Positions 34,506 to 43,353 of a DNA stretch of 64,000 bases are shown here, piece after piece (the stretch's first letter is position 1; each line of letters starts with the position of its first letter). Source of the DNA: Fibrobacter succinogenes. GTDB lineage: Bacteria; Fibrobacterota; Fibrobacteria; Fibrobacterales; Fibrobacteraceae. The notes beneath the pieces are model-generated. The model was not told the origin of the DNA, made no database searches, and saw only the letters and a program-made list of their open reading frames with translations. Position numbers and translations under genes: made by a program. The stretch covers positions 463,823 through 527,822 of the forward strand of contig CACZAD010000007.1 in NCBI GenBank assembly GCA_902779055.1, given 5' to 3'.

Positions 34506-35339
34506 ATGAAACTCCTTTTTACAGATTTAGATGGCACGCTCCTGACGGACAGTAAGGAAATTTCCGATATTGACATGGCGGCGATAAACTCGATGATTGC
34601 TGCAGGGCACAAGTTCGTGATGACGACGGGAAGGCCTCTTGCAAGCGTCAAGCGGATTGCCGAAAAGTACGGATTTTTGAAGCCGGGCTTTTTCTTGGTG
34701 AGTTTCAATGGCGGACTGATTTACGATTGCGGAACGGGCGAATCGATTTTGACGCGCCGCATTTCGGTGGACCAGGTGAAGTTCATCATGGACGAAGCCC
34801 ACAAGTTGGGGATGCACGCGCACACGTATGCAGGCGACCTGGTCGTAAGCGAATACGAAACCGAACAGCTCAAGACGTATTGCGGCCTGATGCAGATGGA
34901 TTATATCGTTGTCGATGACATCCGTAAGTATTTTGGCGATAACGGCCCTATCAATGTCGTGATAAAGCCGCCTATCAAGGTGAACATCATTACGCCTTTC
35001 GAACATTCGAGTCTGGTGGATTTCCGTGCGAAAATGCGGACTTATACAGCAGACAAACTCTTTGACGTGTTCAGCAAACCGGAGATGCTGGAGTTCTCGC
35101 ACATGCTTTCGAATAAAGGCGAGGCGGTGCGCTATATGGCAGAATTTTATGACCAGCCGATTGAAAATACGGTTGCCGTGGGTGACGAAGAAAACGATTG
35201 CCCGATGATCGAGGCGGCTGGCGTCGGTGTGGCGATGGCGAATGCGAGCGAGGCTCCGAGAAATTGCGCCGACTATATCACGAGACGCGACAACAACCAT
35301 TCCGGAATCGCCGAAGTCATCGAGAAATTTGTGATGTAG
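34506..35339 (+). CDS. Cof-type HAD-superfamily phosphatase
   Basis: Cytoplasmic hydrolase of sugar phosphates or similar small phosphate esters. Motif I 'FTDLDGTLL' (5-13) carries the nucleophile Asp and the acid/base Asp. Motif II is 'VMTTGRPLAS', motif III the Lys of 'LSNKGEAVRYM' and motif IV 'VAVGDEENDCPMIEAAG'. The large C2 cap between them defines the Cof subfamily. ATG 34506 gives 277 residues; the 15 upstream codons have no family match. Confidence 0.9.
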   Translation: MKLLFTDLDGTLLTDSKEISDIDMAAINSMIAAGHKFVMTTGRPLASVKRIAEKYGFLKPGFFLVSFNGGLIYDCGTGESILTRRISVDQVKFIMDEAHKLGMHAHTYAGDLVVSEYETEQLKTYCGLMQMDYIVVDDIRKYFGDNGPINVVIKPPIKVNIITPFEHSSLVDFRAKMRTYTADKLFDVFSKPEMLEFSHMLSNKGEAVRYMAEFYDQPIENTVAVGDEENDCPMIEAAGVGVAMANASEAPRNCADYITRRDNNHSGIAEVIEKFVM

Positions 35340-35415
35340 GGCTGTGGGCTATGGGGTAAAGTTGGCACCGAAGATGCGATTATAAACCTCCATACCTCAG
35401 TAGCGTGCAAAACGA

Positions 35416-35482
35416 GCGTCGCAAAAATATGCTTGCATATTTTTATGACCGAGTGCAGCCGCAGACGCCGAAGGCGTCAAAG
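35416..35482 (+). repeat. Structured dispersed repeat (copy A)
   Basis: GCGTCGC is followed by a perfect hairpin, AAAAATATGC-TT-GCATATTTTT (35423-35444), ATGACCGA (35445-35452), GCAGC and GACGCCGAAGGCGTCAAAG (35464-35482). It lies between the convergent HAD and aminotransferase genes; apart from it, 35340-35504 shows nothing coding. Confidence 0.7.
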
Positions 35483-35504
35483 GACCGTGGGTTCGCGCCT
35501 ATGC

Positions 35505-36584
35505 CTACAATACCCTCTTAAGTCTTGCGATAATCTCTTCCACATCCGTGAAGGCGCAGAAGGGAAGGCTCACGACTTTTTGGCTGGCTTCTGAGGCGTT
35601 TGTGTTGGCGTGGTCTTGAACGAGATCCTTGAAGCACGGTTGCTTATGCAATGGGGCGGGGTAGTGGATGCAGTACGGCACCCCGGCGCTTTCTAGTTGC
35701 TTTAAAAATGTTTTGCGGTCTTCTGCCAATACGGTGTATTGCGCATACGTGCTGGTGTTGCCGCTTGCGAATTTCTGCGGCACAATTTTTGCGCTGAAAA
35801 ATTCATTGTACTTGCGGGCGTTCTCGCGTCGCATCTTCAGCTCGTTGTCCAGATGGCGTAGCTTTACGCGGAGGATGGCTGCCTGGATGGCGTCGAGCCT
35901 GCTGTTCATGCCGCAGATTTCGTGGACGTACCGCTTGTCGCTGCCGTGGTTTGCGATTAGGCGGATCTTTTTGGCGAGATCGTCGTCTTGCGTAAAGATC
36001 GCTCCGCCGTCGCCATAGCTGCCGAGCGGCTTTGCCGGGTAAAAACTCGTGGTCGAAATGTCGCCGAACGTGCAGGCCTGTATTCCGTCTTGCGTGGCTC
36101 CGAATGCCTGGGCCGAGTCTTCGACGAGCCAGAGGTTGTTTTGGCGGGCGCATTCCTTGATTCTTTTGTAATCTGGGCACTGGCCGAACAGGTTGACGGC
36201 GATGATTCCGCGCGTCTTTTCGTTAATCAGCTTTTCGATGCTTTCGGCGCTGATCTGGAAAGTTTCGGCGTCGATGTCCGCAAATTTCGGGATGCCGCCG
36301 AGCCTCATGACGCATTCAGCAGGGGCGATGAACGTAAAGTCGGGGACGATGACTTCGTCACCCGGTTTAATCCCGAGGGCGAGGAGCGCGATTGTGATGG
36401 CGTCCGTTCCGCTTCCGCAGGTGATGACGTGCTTTGCGCCGGTGTACTGGCCTAGTTCTGCTTCCAGAGCCTGGACTACAGGTCCTCCGATGTAGCAACC
36501 GCTGCCAAGAACCTCGTTTTCGGCTTGTTGAAATTCTTTCAGATAGGCTTCGCGCTGCGCACGTACATTGATAAACGGAATCAT
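35505..36584 (-). CDS. DegT/DnrJ/EryC1/StrS sugar aminotransferase
   Basis: PLP enzyme that aminates nucleotide-linked keto sugars for surface polysaccharides. 'CGSGTDAITIALLALGI' binds the cofactor phosphate, 'VEDSAQAFGA' holds the Asp that contacts the pyridine nitrogen, and Lys185 in 'SFYPAKPLGSYGDGGA' is the Schiff-base lysine. The 359 residues fit WbpE-like enzymes making UDP-acetamido-amino sugars. No sugar-pathway partner lies beside it. Confidence 0.9.
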   Translation of the reverse strand: MIPFINVRAQREAYLKEFQQAENEVLGSGCYIGGPVVQALEAELGQYTGAKHVITCGSGTDAITIALLALGIKPGDEVIVPDFTFIAPAECVMRLGGIPKFADIDAETFQISAESIEKLINEKTRGIIAVNLFGQCPDYKRIKECARQNNLWLVEDSAQAFGATQDGIQACTFGDISTTSFYPAKPLGSYGDGGAIFTQDDDLAKKIRLIANHGSDKRYVHEICGMNSRLDAIQAAILRVKLRHLDNELKMRRENARKYNEFFSAKIVPQKFASGNTSTYAQYTVLAEDRKTFLKQLESAGVPYCIHYPAPLHKQPCFKDLVQDHANTNASEASQKVVSLPFCAFTDVEEIIARLKRVL

Positions 36585-36612
36585 AGTGTGTAATTTAGCA
36601 TTTTCCCGCCCC

Positions 36613-36642
36613 TTGACAAAATCAAAAGCTTTACTATCTTTG
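36613..36642 (+). promoter_or_regulatory. Promoter of rpsT
   Basis: TTGACA (36613-36618) and TATCTTTG (36635-36642) are 16 bases apart. The second box is an exact TAnnTTTG. The leader to the GTG start is about 35 bases and contains GGAGAT. Confidence 0.65.
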
Positions 36643-36684
36643 TGCTAACATTTTTTAAGTAGGTTTTCACCCGGAGATTTTAAG

Positions 36685-36945
36685 GTGCCTCAACACAAGT
36701 CTTGCAAAAAGCGTTTGCTCCAGGCCGAAAAGGCCAACGCAATGAACCGTTCCACTCGTAGCGCTATCCGTGCTAGCCTCAAGGTTATCCGCACTGCTGC
36801 TACGAAAGCCGCTGCCCTCGAAGAAATGCCGAAGCTCTTCAGCATGCTCGACAAGGCTGCCGTTTCTCACCGTGCAGGTTTCTGCGCCAACCGTGCTGCC
36901 AACTACAAGGCCAAGGTTGCTAAGGTCATCAACGGCCTCGCTTAA
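36685..36945 (+). CDS. rpsT: 30S ribosomal protein S20
   Basis: Small-subunit protein that binds 16S rRNA early in assembly. The Lys/Arg/Ala-rich 86 residues follow the S20 pattern: 'HKSCKKRLLQAEKANAMNRS' at the N-terminus, then 'LFSMLDKAAVSHRAG' and 'ANRAANYKAKVAK'. Translation starts at a GTG with AAGG close by, which could lower the rate; S20 genes in other bacteria also often use weak starts for autoregulation. It is a single-gene unit with its own promoter and terminator. Confidence 0.95.
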   Translation: MPQHKSCKKRLLQAEKANAMNRSTRSAIRASLKVIRTAATKAAALEEMPKLFSMLDKAAVSHRAGFCANRAANYKAKVAKVINGLA

Positions 36946-36973
36946 TTAAAAAGCGTAACAAGATTTAAAAACG

Positions 36974-37007
36974 AACCGATATGCTAAGGCGTATCGGGTT
37001 GTTTTTG
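36974..37007 (+). terminator. Terminator of rpsT
   Basis: AACCGATA and TATCGGGTT pair around a loop containing GC/GC contacts and are followed by TTTTTGTTTT. Confidence 0.75.
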
Positions 37008-37181
37008 TTTTATTCATTTTTGAATGTAAGCAAAGCTAGATGCGTTGGTTTGGGGAGCAATAGTCCAGTTTAAACTAAAGAAATCGTCGATTTTGGCTAA
37101 AAAAAGCCAATGTTATAAAAATATTTTTTTTGATTTTTAAAGTTTTTTACTAGATTAGTTAGTGGGTTTCAAGGAATTATA

Positions 37182-38141
37182 ATGTCGTCTATTAATTTTG
37201 CTACAAGAGAAATTAGTTGTAAGGTTGTTTACTATGGACCTGGTCTGAGTGGGAAAACCACCAATCTCCAGGTGATTCATCAGAAAATGCCTCAGGACAA
37301 GCGCACTGACATGGTGTCGCTTGCGACAGAAGGTGATAGAACTTTGTTCTTTGACTTTTTGCCTTTGAACTTGGGCGACATCAAGGGCTTTAAGACCCGT
37401 TTCCAGCTTTATACCGTTCCCGGTCAGGTTTATTACAACAGCACCCGCAAGCTCGTTTTGCGCGGTGTCGATGGAATTGTCTTTGTAGCGGACTCCCAGC
37501 GTTCCCGTCAGGCTGAAAATCTTGAAAGCCTCCAGAACTTGCGCCAGAATTTGTTGGATTATGGTATGAATCTGGACGACATCCCGTTCGTGTTGCAGTA
37601 CAACAAGCGCGACATGGATAACGTGTTTACGCTTGACGAAATGAACGAACAGCTCAATCCGGACAAGAAAATTCAGTTCTTCCCGGCAACGGCCCACAAC
37701 GGAAAGGGTGTCGTGACGACGCTCAAGACCATCGCTATGCTGGTCATCGAAAAGTTTAACGTCAAGCAGGGATTCTTGCGCAAGGCCGCCGCTAATGCAA
37801 ACGGTGCTGCCCAGGATGCTTCTGCTGCCAAGGATGGCGCTGCGGCTACTGCCGGTGCAAATCAGGGGGCTGCCCAGAATGCGGGGAATGCTGCTCCGCA
37901 ACAGCCGACTTCACCGTTCCGTATGCCGTCGTTTGCTGCTAAGCCGCAAGCGAATATGGGGAATTCCGGCGGTGCCGGTTCAGGCTTGTTCCAGAAGGGG
38001 GCTATGTCTTCTCCGTTTGCACGCCCGCGTGTGGCGACTGCCGTTCCCAGAATGCCGACTTTTGGACGCACTGTCGAAAAATCGAACCCGTCGGATGATG
38101 ACGAAATCGTATTGCGTCCGTACAAGCCAAAAGACAAATAG
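37182..38141 (+). CDS. mglA: MglA-type small GTPase with an extended C-terminal tail
   Basis: Ras-like polarity switch; in Myxococcus MglA-GTP marks the leading pole and drives pili and gliding. Walker A is 'GPGLSGKTT' (19-27), the PM3 region is 'YTVPGQVYYNSTRKLVLRGV', and the guanine motif is 'QYNKRDM' (NKxD). Bacterial MglA ends near residue 195-200. Here about 120 residues follow, rich in Ala, Gly, Pro and Gln ('AAKDGAAATAGANQGAAQNA'), and end in a charged segment. It is the first gene of a tight operon with mglB. Confidence 0.92.
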   Translation: MSSINFATREISCKVVYYGPGLSGKTTNLQVIHQKMPQDKRTDMVSLATEGDRTLFFDFLPLNLGDIKGFKTRFQLYTVPGQVYYNSTRKLVLRGVDGIVFVADSQRSRQAENLESLQNLRQNLLDYGMNLDDIPFVLQYNKRDMDNVFTLDEMNEQLNPDKKIQFFPATAHNGKGVVTTLKTIAMLVIEKFNVKQGFLRKAAANANGAAQDASAAKDGAAATAGANQGAAQNAGNAAPQQPTSPFRMPSFAAKPQANMGNSGGAGSGLFQKGAMSSPFARPRVATAVPRMPTFGRTVEKSNPSDDDEIVLRPYKPKDK

Positions 38142-38161
38142 TTTTTGTGGGTGAGTAACTT

Positions 38162-38587
38162 ATGAGCGATTATACAATTTATTCTGATGATGCTAACAAA
38201 GTACGTCGCTTGATGACTGCTTACCAGGCAAGCGTCAAGTGCGAATATCTTGTTCTTTGCCATCGCGATGGAACCATCATTGCAGAAGTCGGTTCCCTCG
38301 GTTCTGATCTGGATGCAACGCCTTTGGCCGTTTTGAGTATCGCTGCATTTGATTCCTCTCGCCAAATCGGGGTGATGCTGGGCGGCGAAAAGTTCCAGTC
38401 CGTTTCGTTTACGGGCGAGAACCGTTCCGTCTATATTTCTCCGGTGGATCAGTCGCTTTTGCTTGTCCAGGTCTTTAACGGGGGCAGGCTTCCGAACCGC
38501 ATCGATGACTTTAACCGCTTGCTCGTCGAGAAGCTGGAGGACGCCGTTCCTGCATTTACGCAGAATACGAGCAGTCTTGTTCGCTAG
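38162..38587 (+). CDS. mglB: MglB-like roadblock/LC7 protein
   Basis: Roadblock/LC7 fold, the GTPase-activating partner of MglA. The 141 residues show the expected pattern: 'ASVKCEYLVLCHRDGTIIAE', a central amphipathic helix 'PLAVLSIAAFDSSRQIGVML', and the last strands 'VDQSLLLVQVFN'. It starts 20 bases after mglA. The identity rests on fold pattern plus position. Confidence 0.85.
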   Translation: MSDYTIYSDDANKVRRLMTAYQASVKCEYLVLCHRDGTIIAEVGSLGSDLDATPLAVLSIAAFDSSRQIGVMLGGEKFQSVSFTGENRSVYISPVDQSLLLVQVFNGGRLPNRIDDFNRLLVEKLEDAVPAFTQNTSSLVR

Positions 38588-38596
38588 GAGGTGCAT

Positions 38597-39064
38597 GTGG
38601 CAGGCAAGTTTCCGCCACTTAGAAACATAAGGAAGACGGCTGTCATTGCGATACTCGTCTTTCTTGGTTTTTTCATACACCGTTTTGTCGCATTCTTTAT
38701 CGACGACGATTTTAAGTTTACTGATAATACCGAAGTCGAACTTTCTCCCGCCAATAGTGTCGTTTGCCGCCATATTGTTAACGGGGTTCCGTTCGGTACC
38801 GATAGCGTGTTCGAAGAAAACACGAGACTTTACGTTTTTTCGACGGTTGTCAATTCCGCTCAAATTCAAGAAGATTCGCTTTACCATATTTGGTACATGG
38901 GCATCGATACTGTTCTTTCGGAACCTTGCAACTTGATGAGCGATGTTTGCAGTTCCATGCTCCCATCGGATTTTGTTGAACTTGGAGAATGGAGCGTGGA
39001 CTTGGTGGCTGGCCGGAAGTTGCTTGCAAGTAGGCAGTTCCGTGTGGTGACCCCCTCCCGGTAA
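38597..39064 (+). CDS. Membrane-anchored protein, DUF2914-like
   Basis: A cytoplasmic basic N-terminus and one membrane helix (about 12-33) precede an extracytoplasmic domain. That domain's 'YHIWYMGIDTVLSEPCNL' and 'GEWSVDLVAGRKLLASRQF' match the layout of DUF2914 (a 'hxWyhxg' motif and a 'G.W.v.v....G..L....F' end). GTG 38597 is preferred to GTG 38591 because AGGAG is then 6 bases away; the product has 155 residues. It lies between mglB and two outer-membrane proteins. Confidence 0.65.
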   Translation: MAGKFPPLRNIRKTAVIAILVFLGFFIHRFVAFFIDDDFKFTDNTEVELSPANSVVCRHIVNGVPFGTDSVFEENTRLYVFSTVVNSAQIQEDSLYHIWYMGIDTVLSEPCNLMSDVCSSMLPSDFVELGEWSVDLVAGRKLLASRQFRVVTPSR

Positions 39065-39070
39065 ATTTGT

Positions 39071-41926
39071 ATGCGGATCATTCTCTGTCTGGGCGTGCTG
39101 CTTGCCAGTTTAGCCTTTGCGTTGGATGTCGATTCGCTTCCGGTTTGGAACCCTTCAATTCTTGAAAAAAAATCTGCGGAGACGCCTTTGGTCGAGGCGG
39201 ATTCTTCGCATGCCGAAATCGAGACGCACGGCTACAAGACGATGCAGGTGACCGTGGGTGATGGCGGTACGCAGGTGGATCAGGAACTGCGCCTGTCGAT
39301 TCAGGGGACGCTTGCGGATAGCGTCTATATTGACGCTCTATTGTCGGATGTGGACCGTAAGGCGGGAGACCAGACGACGGCGACCCTCCAGGACGTGGAC
39401 CAGATTTATTTCAGGGTGGAATCCCCGCATGTGATGCTTCATCTGGGCGACCTGACGTGGGATGACAATTCTATGGCTTTGACTTCGTTTAACCGCTCGA
39501 CGCTGGGTGCCATGGCTGCATTGCGCTGGAACGGTTCGGAGGTGAGTGGCGCTTGGGGAACGGACGAAGTCACGCGTTATTCTAGCTCGTTTGCGGGAGT
39601 CCAGGGGCAACGCGAAGGCTATCATCTTGACGGGGCGGGTGATTTTGTTTCCGTGGTCCCGAATTCCGAAAAGGTCTGGCTGAACGGCGTGGAGCTAGTC
39701 CGTGACCGCGATTACGAAGTGAATTATGCGGGCGGCCTTTTGAATTTCAAGAACGGGATTATCCCTGGCCTGGATGACGAAATCCGCGTGGACTATGATG
39801 CCTACCTGGACAATGAGATTTATACGATGTATGCGGTCCGGGGTAGCTTGCGGCTCGAGAACGTCTACTTTGACGTGGCGGGTTTCCATTTGGCAAACGA
39901 TGTCGACCGAATGCGCAAAAAGACGTTGGATAGTGCCGATTATGAACTTTTGAAAAAAGATCGTGGCGGAAAACTGGAACGTTCCGATTCGTTGAACGAA
40001 CTCTATCGCCCGAAGATGTATGAACGCCTGGGGGCAAGGCTCCGCTTGCAGGCGGCTCACCGCTTTTACGCCGATGTCGAAGTCGGGCTTAACCGGATGG
40101 ACTCCAATACGGTTTCGGATTATGTGGGCGGCCCGAGCGGTCATGCGTTTAGGTGGTTCGTGACGACGGATTCTACGCAATCGATGACTTCGTTCCCGGT
40201 CGCTTTTTCGACGTATGGAAATTACATTCAAGAGGGCTTTGCTATTTCTGAGTTTGGCGGAAGTGAACGCGATTGGAATGCCTATGCTTTGCGGAACGAA
40301 TGGGATCTGGATAGCGCTCTTTTGACGGGCGACTTGCGTCATGATGAACTCTCCCTCCGGATCCGTCTGGGCAAGGACTGGTTTGGTACGGCGCAGTGGG
40401 GCTACCGCCGAGGCGATGGCGAACGCTGGAATTCATCTCGCTCGAAAGTTTCTTTTGTGCATCGGGGAACCGAGGCGACAAGCGAATATGCGGCATCGTA
40501 TGTTTCGAGTTCGCAAGGTGTTGAACAGAAACGCTACCAGGGAACGTTCTCGTCTGAAATTTTACGTGGATTCTTTAGACCGTTTGGAAGTGGCGATTTC
40601 CGTTACACCACGAAGGACTCGAATGGAGTGAAGTCAGAACGTGGCTATGCTAAGACGGCTGTCGGTGCGACTCTTAATGAAGATTTGTGGAACGTGAAAG
40701 AAATGGTGGGGGTGTTGGATGTGCGTAAACACGAAATCGAAGGAACCAAGGACTGGCGCGATTCCGTAAAGTCCATAACGTGGACGCAGACTGCCGAAGC
40801 GGATTTTCGCAAGTTCAATCTTTCGCATTTGTTGCAGTATTCCCATGCGGTGACGGATTCGCTGGGGGCTTCGGATTCGTGGGTGGGGGACTTGACGACG
40901 AATTTTGGTGGCGATGATATGGGCGTGCAGGGCTCTGTCGCTTATCGTTTTGGAATGACGTCGGAACAGACGTACACGCCTATTTACAAGGCGGTTGCAA
41001 AAGGGACGGGCGACGTCCGTTATGATAGCTTGACGGGAACATTTATTGAAGGTGTCGATAATGGCGATTTTGTTTTTGAAGGGATGGGTCGCAATGATTC
41101 CGTGGGTGCCGTGCTTTCGTCGAATGCCTCGTTTGATGCGGCGCTGGAATGGAATCCCGGTGTGTCGCTTGGAATTACGCAGGGCTTTTTGCGCGATATT
41201 ACGGTCGGTGCTTCGTTCCGTGCCGAAGCCGAAGATACGACAGGAAAGAAAATCTATTTCCCACCGGTTATGCCGTCCGGCCTGAAAAAGCATACGGCAG
41301 GAACCGTTTCGTGGGAGGCGAATGTTTCCTGGGAACATCCTTTAGGTTTTTCGGCGGAGTATAACCCAAGTGCCACTTACGAAAAGAAAATGTCTTCGAT
41401 TGGCTATTACGAGGATGTCTTTGATCATAAACTGAATGCTGGATTTAGAATAAATGATGACCATTTTGTGAGTGTCGGTAGCGTTTTTGAAGATGTCCAC
41501 TTGACCGCTTTGCAAAAGTTGGACTGGAACATTTGGGAAATTACGGGAAAATACATTTGGAAGTTGCCGGCTGGATTCCGCCTGGAGCCGCGAGTGCGTT
41601 ACCGCGATGGTGAGGGTGAAGATGACCTGGAAGAATCTTTTGGTGCGTATCTTTGGGAAGAAGAATTGCGCGTCGCTTATGAGAAGGATGGCGTTGTCGA
41701 TGGTCATGTTTCGTTTGCGTCCATACAAATGAATAAACGCGATGGCGTGATTCCGTACCAGATGATGTCTGGCTTTGGCGAGGGGGTGACCTATAGGCTC
41801 GAGACGATGGTTTCGGTCGAAGTCAATCGGTTCTTGTCGCTTTCGCTGAGGTACATTTTGCGCTTTGGCGATGCGGAATCGAACGTGTTCCAGAAGCTTG
41901 CTAGCGAGGCGAGGGCGTATTTTTAA
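39071..41926 (+). CDS. Large outer-membrane beta-barrel-like protein, unknown function
   Basis: The signal peptide ('MRIILCLGVLLASLAFA') is followed by 930 residues dominated by alternating, aromatic-rich strands. 'EKVWLNGVELVRDRDYEVNY' and 'GGLLNFKNGIIPGLDDEIRV' (about 202-240) form a small domain also seen in other large Fibrobacter and Bacteroidetes surface proteins. The rest reads like a barrel of many strands with long, charged loops, and the last residue is Phe. I cannot name the family. It overlaps the following Omp85 gene by one base. Confidence 0.7.
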   Translation: MRIILCLGVLLASLAFALDVDSLPVWNPSILEKKSAETPLVEADSSHAEIETHGYKTMQVTVGDGGTQVDQELRLSIQGTLADSVYIDALLSDVDRKAGDQTTATLQDVDQIYFRVESPHVMLHLGDLTWDDNSMALTSFNRSTLGAMAALRWNGSEVSGAWGTDEVTRYSSSFAGVQGQREGYHLDGAGDFVSVVPNSEKVWLNGVELVRDRDYEVNYAGGLLNFKNGIIPGLDDEIRVDYDAYLDNEIYTMYAVRGSLRLENVYFDVAGFHLANDVDRMRKKTLDSADYELLKKDRGGKLERSDSLNELYRPKMYERLGARLRLQAAHRFYADVEVGLNRMDSNTVSDYVGGPSGHAFRWFVTTDSTQSMTSFPVAFSTYGNYIQEGFAISEFGGSERDWNAYALRNEWDLDSALLTGDLRHDELSLRIRLGKDWFGTAQWGYRRGDGERWNSSRSKVSFVHRGTEATSEYAASYVSSSQGVEQKRYQGTFSSEILRGFFRPFGSGDFRYTTKDSNGVKSERGYAKTAVGATLNEDLWNVKEMVGVLDVRKHEIEGTKDWRDSVKSITWTQTAEADFRKFNLSHLLQYSHAVTDSLGASDSWVGDLTTNFGGDDMGVQGSVAYRFGMTSEQTYTPIYKAVAKGTGDVRYDSLTGTFIEGVDNGDFVFEGMGRNDSVGAVLSSNASFDAALEWNPGVSLGITQGFLRDITVGASFRAEAEDTTGKKIYFPPVMPSGLKKHTAGTVSWEANVSWEHPLGFSAEYNPSATYEKKMSSIGYYEDVFDHKLNAGFRINDDHFVSVGSVFEDVHLTALQKLDWNIWEITGKYIWKLPAGFRLEPRVRYRDGEGEDDLEESFGAYLWEEELRVAYEKDGVVDGHVSFASIQMNKRDGVIPYQMMSGFGEGVTYRLETMVSVEVNRFLSLSLRYILRFGDAESNVFQKLASEARAYF

Positions 41927-43317
41927 TGAAGTTTGAAGAATTAAAAATGATGCGTGTTTTCGCTCTTGCGATGTTGTGCCTCTTTGTGGTGGTTTCTTTT
42001 GCTTCAGAAAATTGCCGCATCAAGTCGGTCGAATGGACTGGCGAACGTAGCGAGTTCGATGAACTTTCGATGAACGATGCCGTTGGGGCGCCTTGTGAAT
42101 CCTGGCGTGTGGCGAAACAGAAACTGTTGCGGTATTACGAAGACCACGGATTCCTTGGTGCAAAGCTGAATGTCGATGTCGATAGTGCTGGTGTGATGAA
42201 GTGCGAACTGGATCGTGGTGCCGGCTGGGTTTGGGCTGGCGCTGAGAATCTTGATTCCGGGGCGACGGATGTTGATGTCTTTAGAAAGTTGACTGGGCTG
42301 GATATGGGGGCTGCCGTATCGCTTTCGGACTTGGAACGCTCTGAGAGCAGGCTTGCCCGTCTGGGGTATTACGAACAGACTGCTGGAGTACGCTTGTTCC
42401 GTGATCCAGTACGTAACCGCGTGGTGCCTGCGTTTTCGATGCGTGCTGCCGCAAATTCTTATGCGGAAGGATTCTTGACGTATTCGAGTGATGGAAACGT
42501 TTGGGACGGACGCATTGACTTGGCGCTGTACAACATTTTGGGTACAGGACGTGATTTGCAGATGAATGGCTATTCGCAGAATGACGCTCGTCGATTGGAA
42601 GGCTTGTATCGGGAACGCTTTATTTTAGGGACTTCGTGGGATGTTGTTCTGCGCGGATTTTTTGAAGATGATTCGCTATCGCGTAATGCACGGATTGAAG
42701 TGGGCGTATCGCGGAACATCGGGTTCAATTTTGAAGTTTCGGCATTTGTCGGCATCGGGAACGACGAGAAGAGTTCTTCGTTCGAGATGAAGTTCGTGTC
42801 GTTTGACCGCAGTGTTTTGCCGAGAAGCGGAACATCTGCGGATATGTCGCTTTCGTGGATTATGGACCGACCGGATTCGCTTGATAGCTATTTGCGTTTG
42901 GAATCTTCGCTGGTGCATTACATACCGCTTTACAGGAACTTTATTGTGCGGTATTCGGCGGCTGCAGGGACGATGCTTCCGTCGGGTGGAGCCTTTTCGC
43001 GAGATGACCTGTTTGCTTTGGGCGGGCTGGACTCGTTCAGGGGGATGATGTACCGTTTGGTAAGGACGCGTGCGTACGGTTTTTCGCAGGCCGCACTTTT
43101 ATGGCAGGACGGCTATGACTTGTCGATAGAGCTGTTTTACCAGCCGGGACTCTATAGGCGGATGGCGCCGCTCCATGGATGGGCGCGGGAACATGACTAC
43201 GGCATTGGGTTTACGCAGTACCGCAAGTCGTGGAGCTTTAGCATTTACTATGCGCTCCGCAACGGGTGCGATTATTTGGATGGGGTGTTGGGCTTCGGCG
43301 TGAAGACGCTGTTTTAA
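41926..43317 (+). CDS. Omp85-type outer-membrane protein (BamA/TamA-like) with POTRA domains
   Basis: The signal peptide is at about 8-27 (two later ATGs at codons 8 and 9 are alternative starts). Two POTRA-like domains (about 28-165) include 'AKQKLLRYYEDHGFLGAKL' and 'SDLERSESRLARLGYYEQ', the typical helix-strand pattern. The barrel contains 'DDLFALGGLDSFRGMM', equivalent to the lid-lock (V/I)RGF-like motif, and ends 'FGVKTLF'. At 463 residues it is smaller than BamA, closer to TamA or two-partner transporters. Its coupling to the preceding barrel suggests that it inserts or exports that protein (inference). Confidence 0.82.
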   Translation: MKFEELKMMRVFALAMLCLFVVVSFASENCRIKSVEWTGERSEFDELSMNDAVGAPCESWRVAKQKLLRYYEDHGFLGAKLNVDVDSAGVMKCELDRGAGWVWAGAENLDSGATDVDVFRKLTGLDMGAAVSLSDLERSESRLARLGYYEQTAGVRLFRDPVRNRVVPAFSMRAAANSYAEGFLTYSSDGNVWDGRIDLALYNILGTGRDLQMNGYSQNDARRLEGLYRERFILGTSWDVVLRGFFEDDSLSRNARIEVGVSRNIGFNFEVSAFVGIGNDEKSSSFEMKFVSFDRSVLPRSGTSADMSLSWIMDRPDSLDSYLRLESSLVHYIPLYRNFIVRYSAAAGTMLPSGGAFSRDDLFALGGLDSFRGMMYRLVRTRAYGFSQAALLWQDGYDLSIELFYQPGLYRRMAPLHGWAREHDYGIGFTQYRKSWSFSIYYALRNGCDYLDGVLGFGVKTLF

Positions 43318-43332
43318 GCTTGTGGGCACAGC

Positions 43333-43353
43333 CTACTGTCTACTCCCTACTAC
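43333..43353 (-). repeat. Heptamer repeat at the end of the LysM lipoprotein gene
   Basis: On the minus strand it reads GTAGTAGGGAGTAGACAGTAG, a GTAGxxA array with a period of 7. Its first units contain the stop codon of the gene at 43350-43931. Confidence 0.55.
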
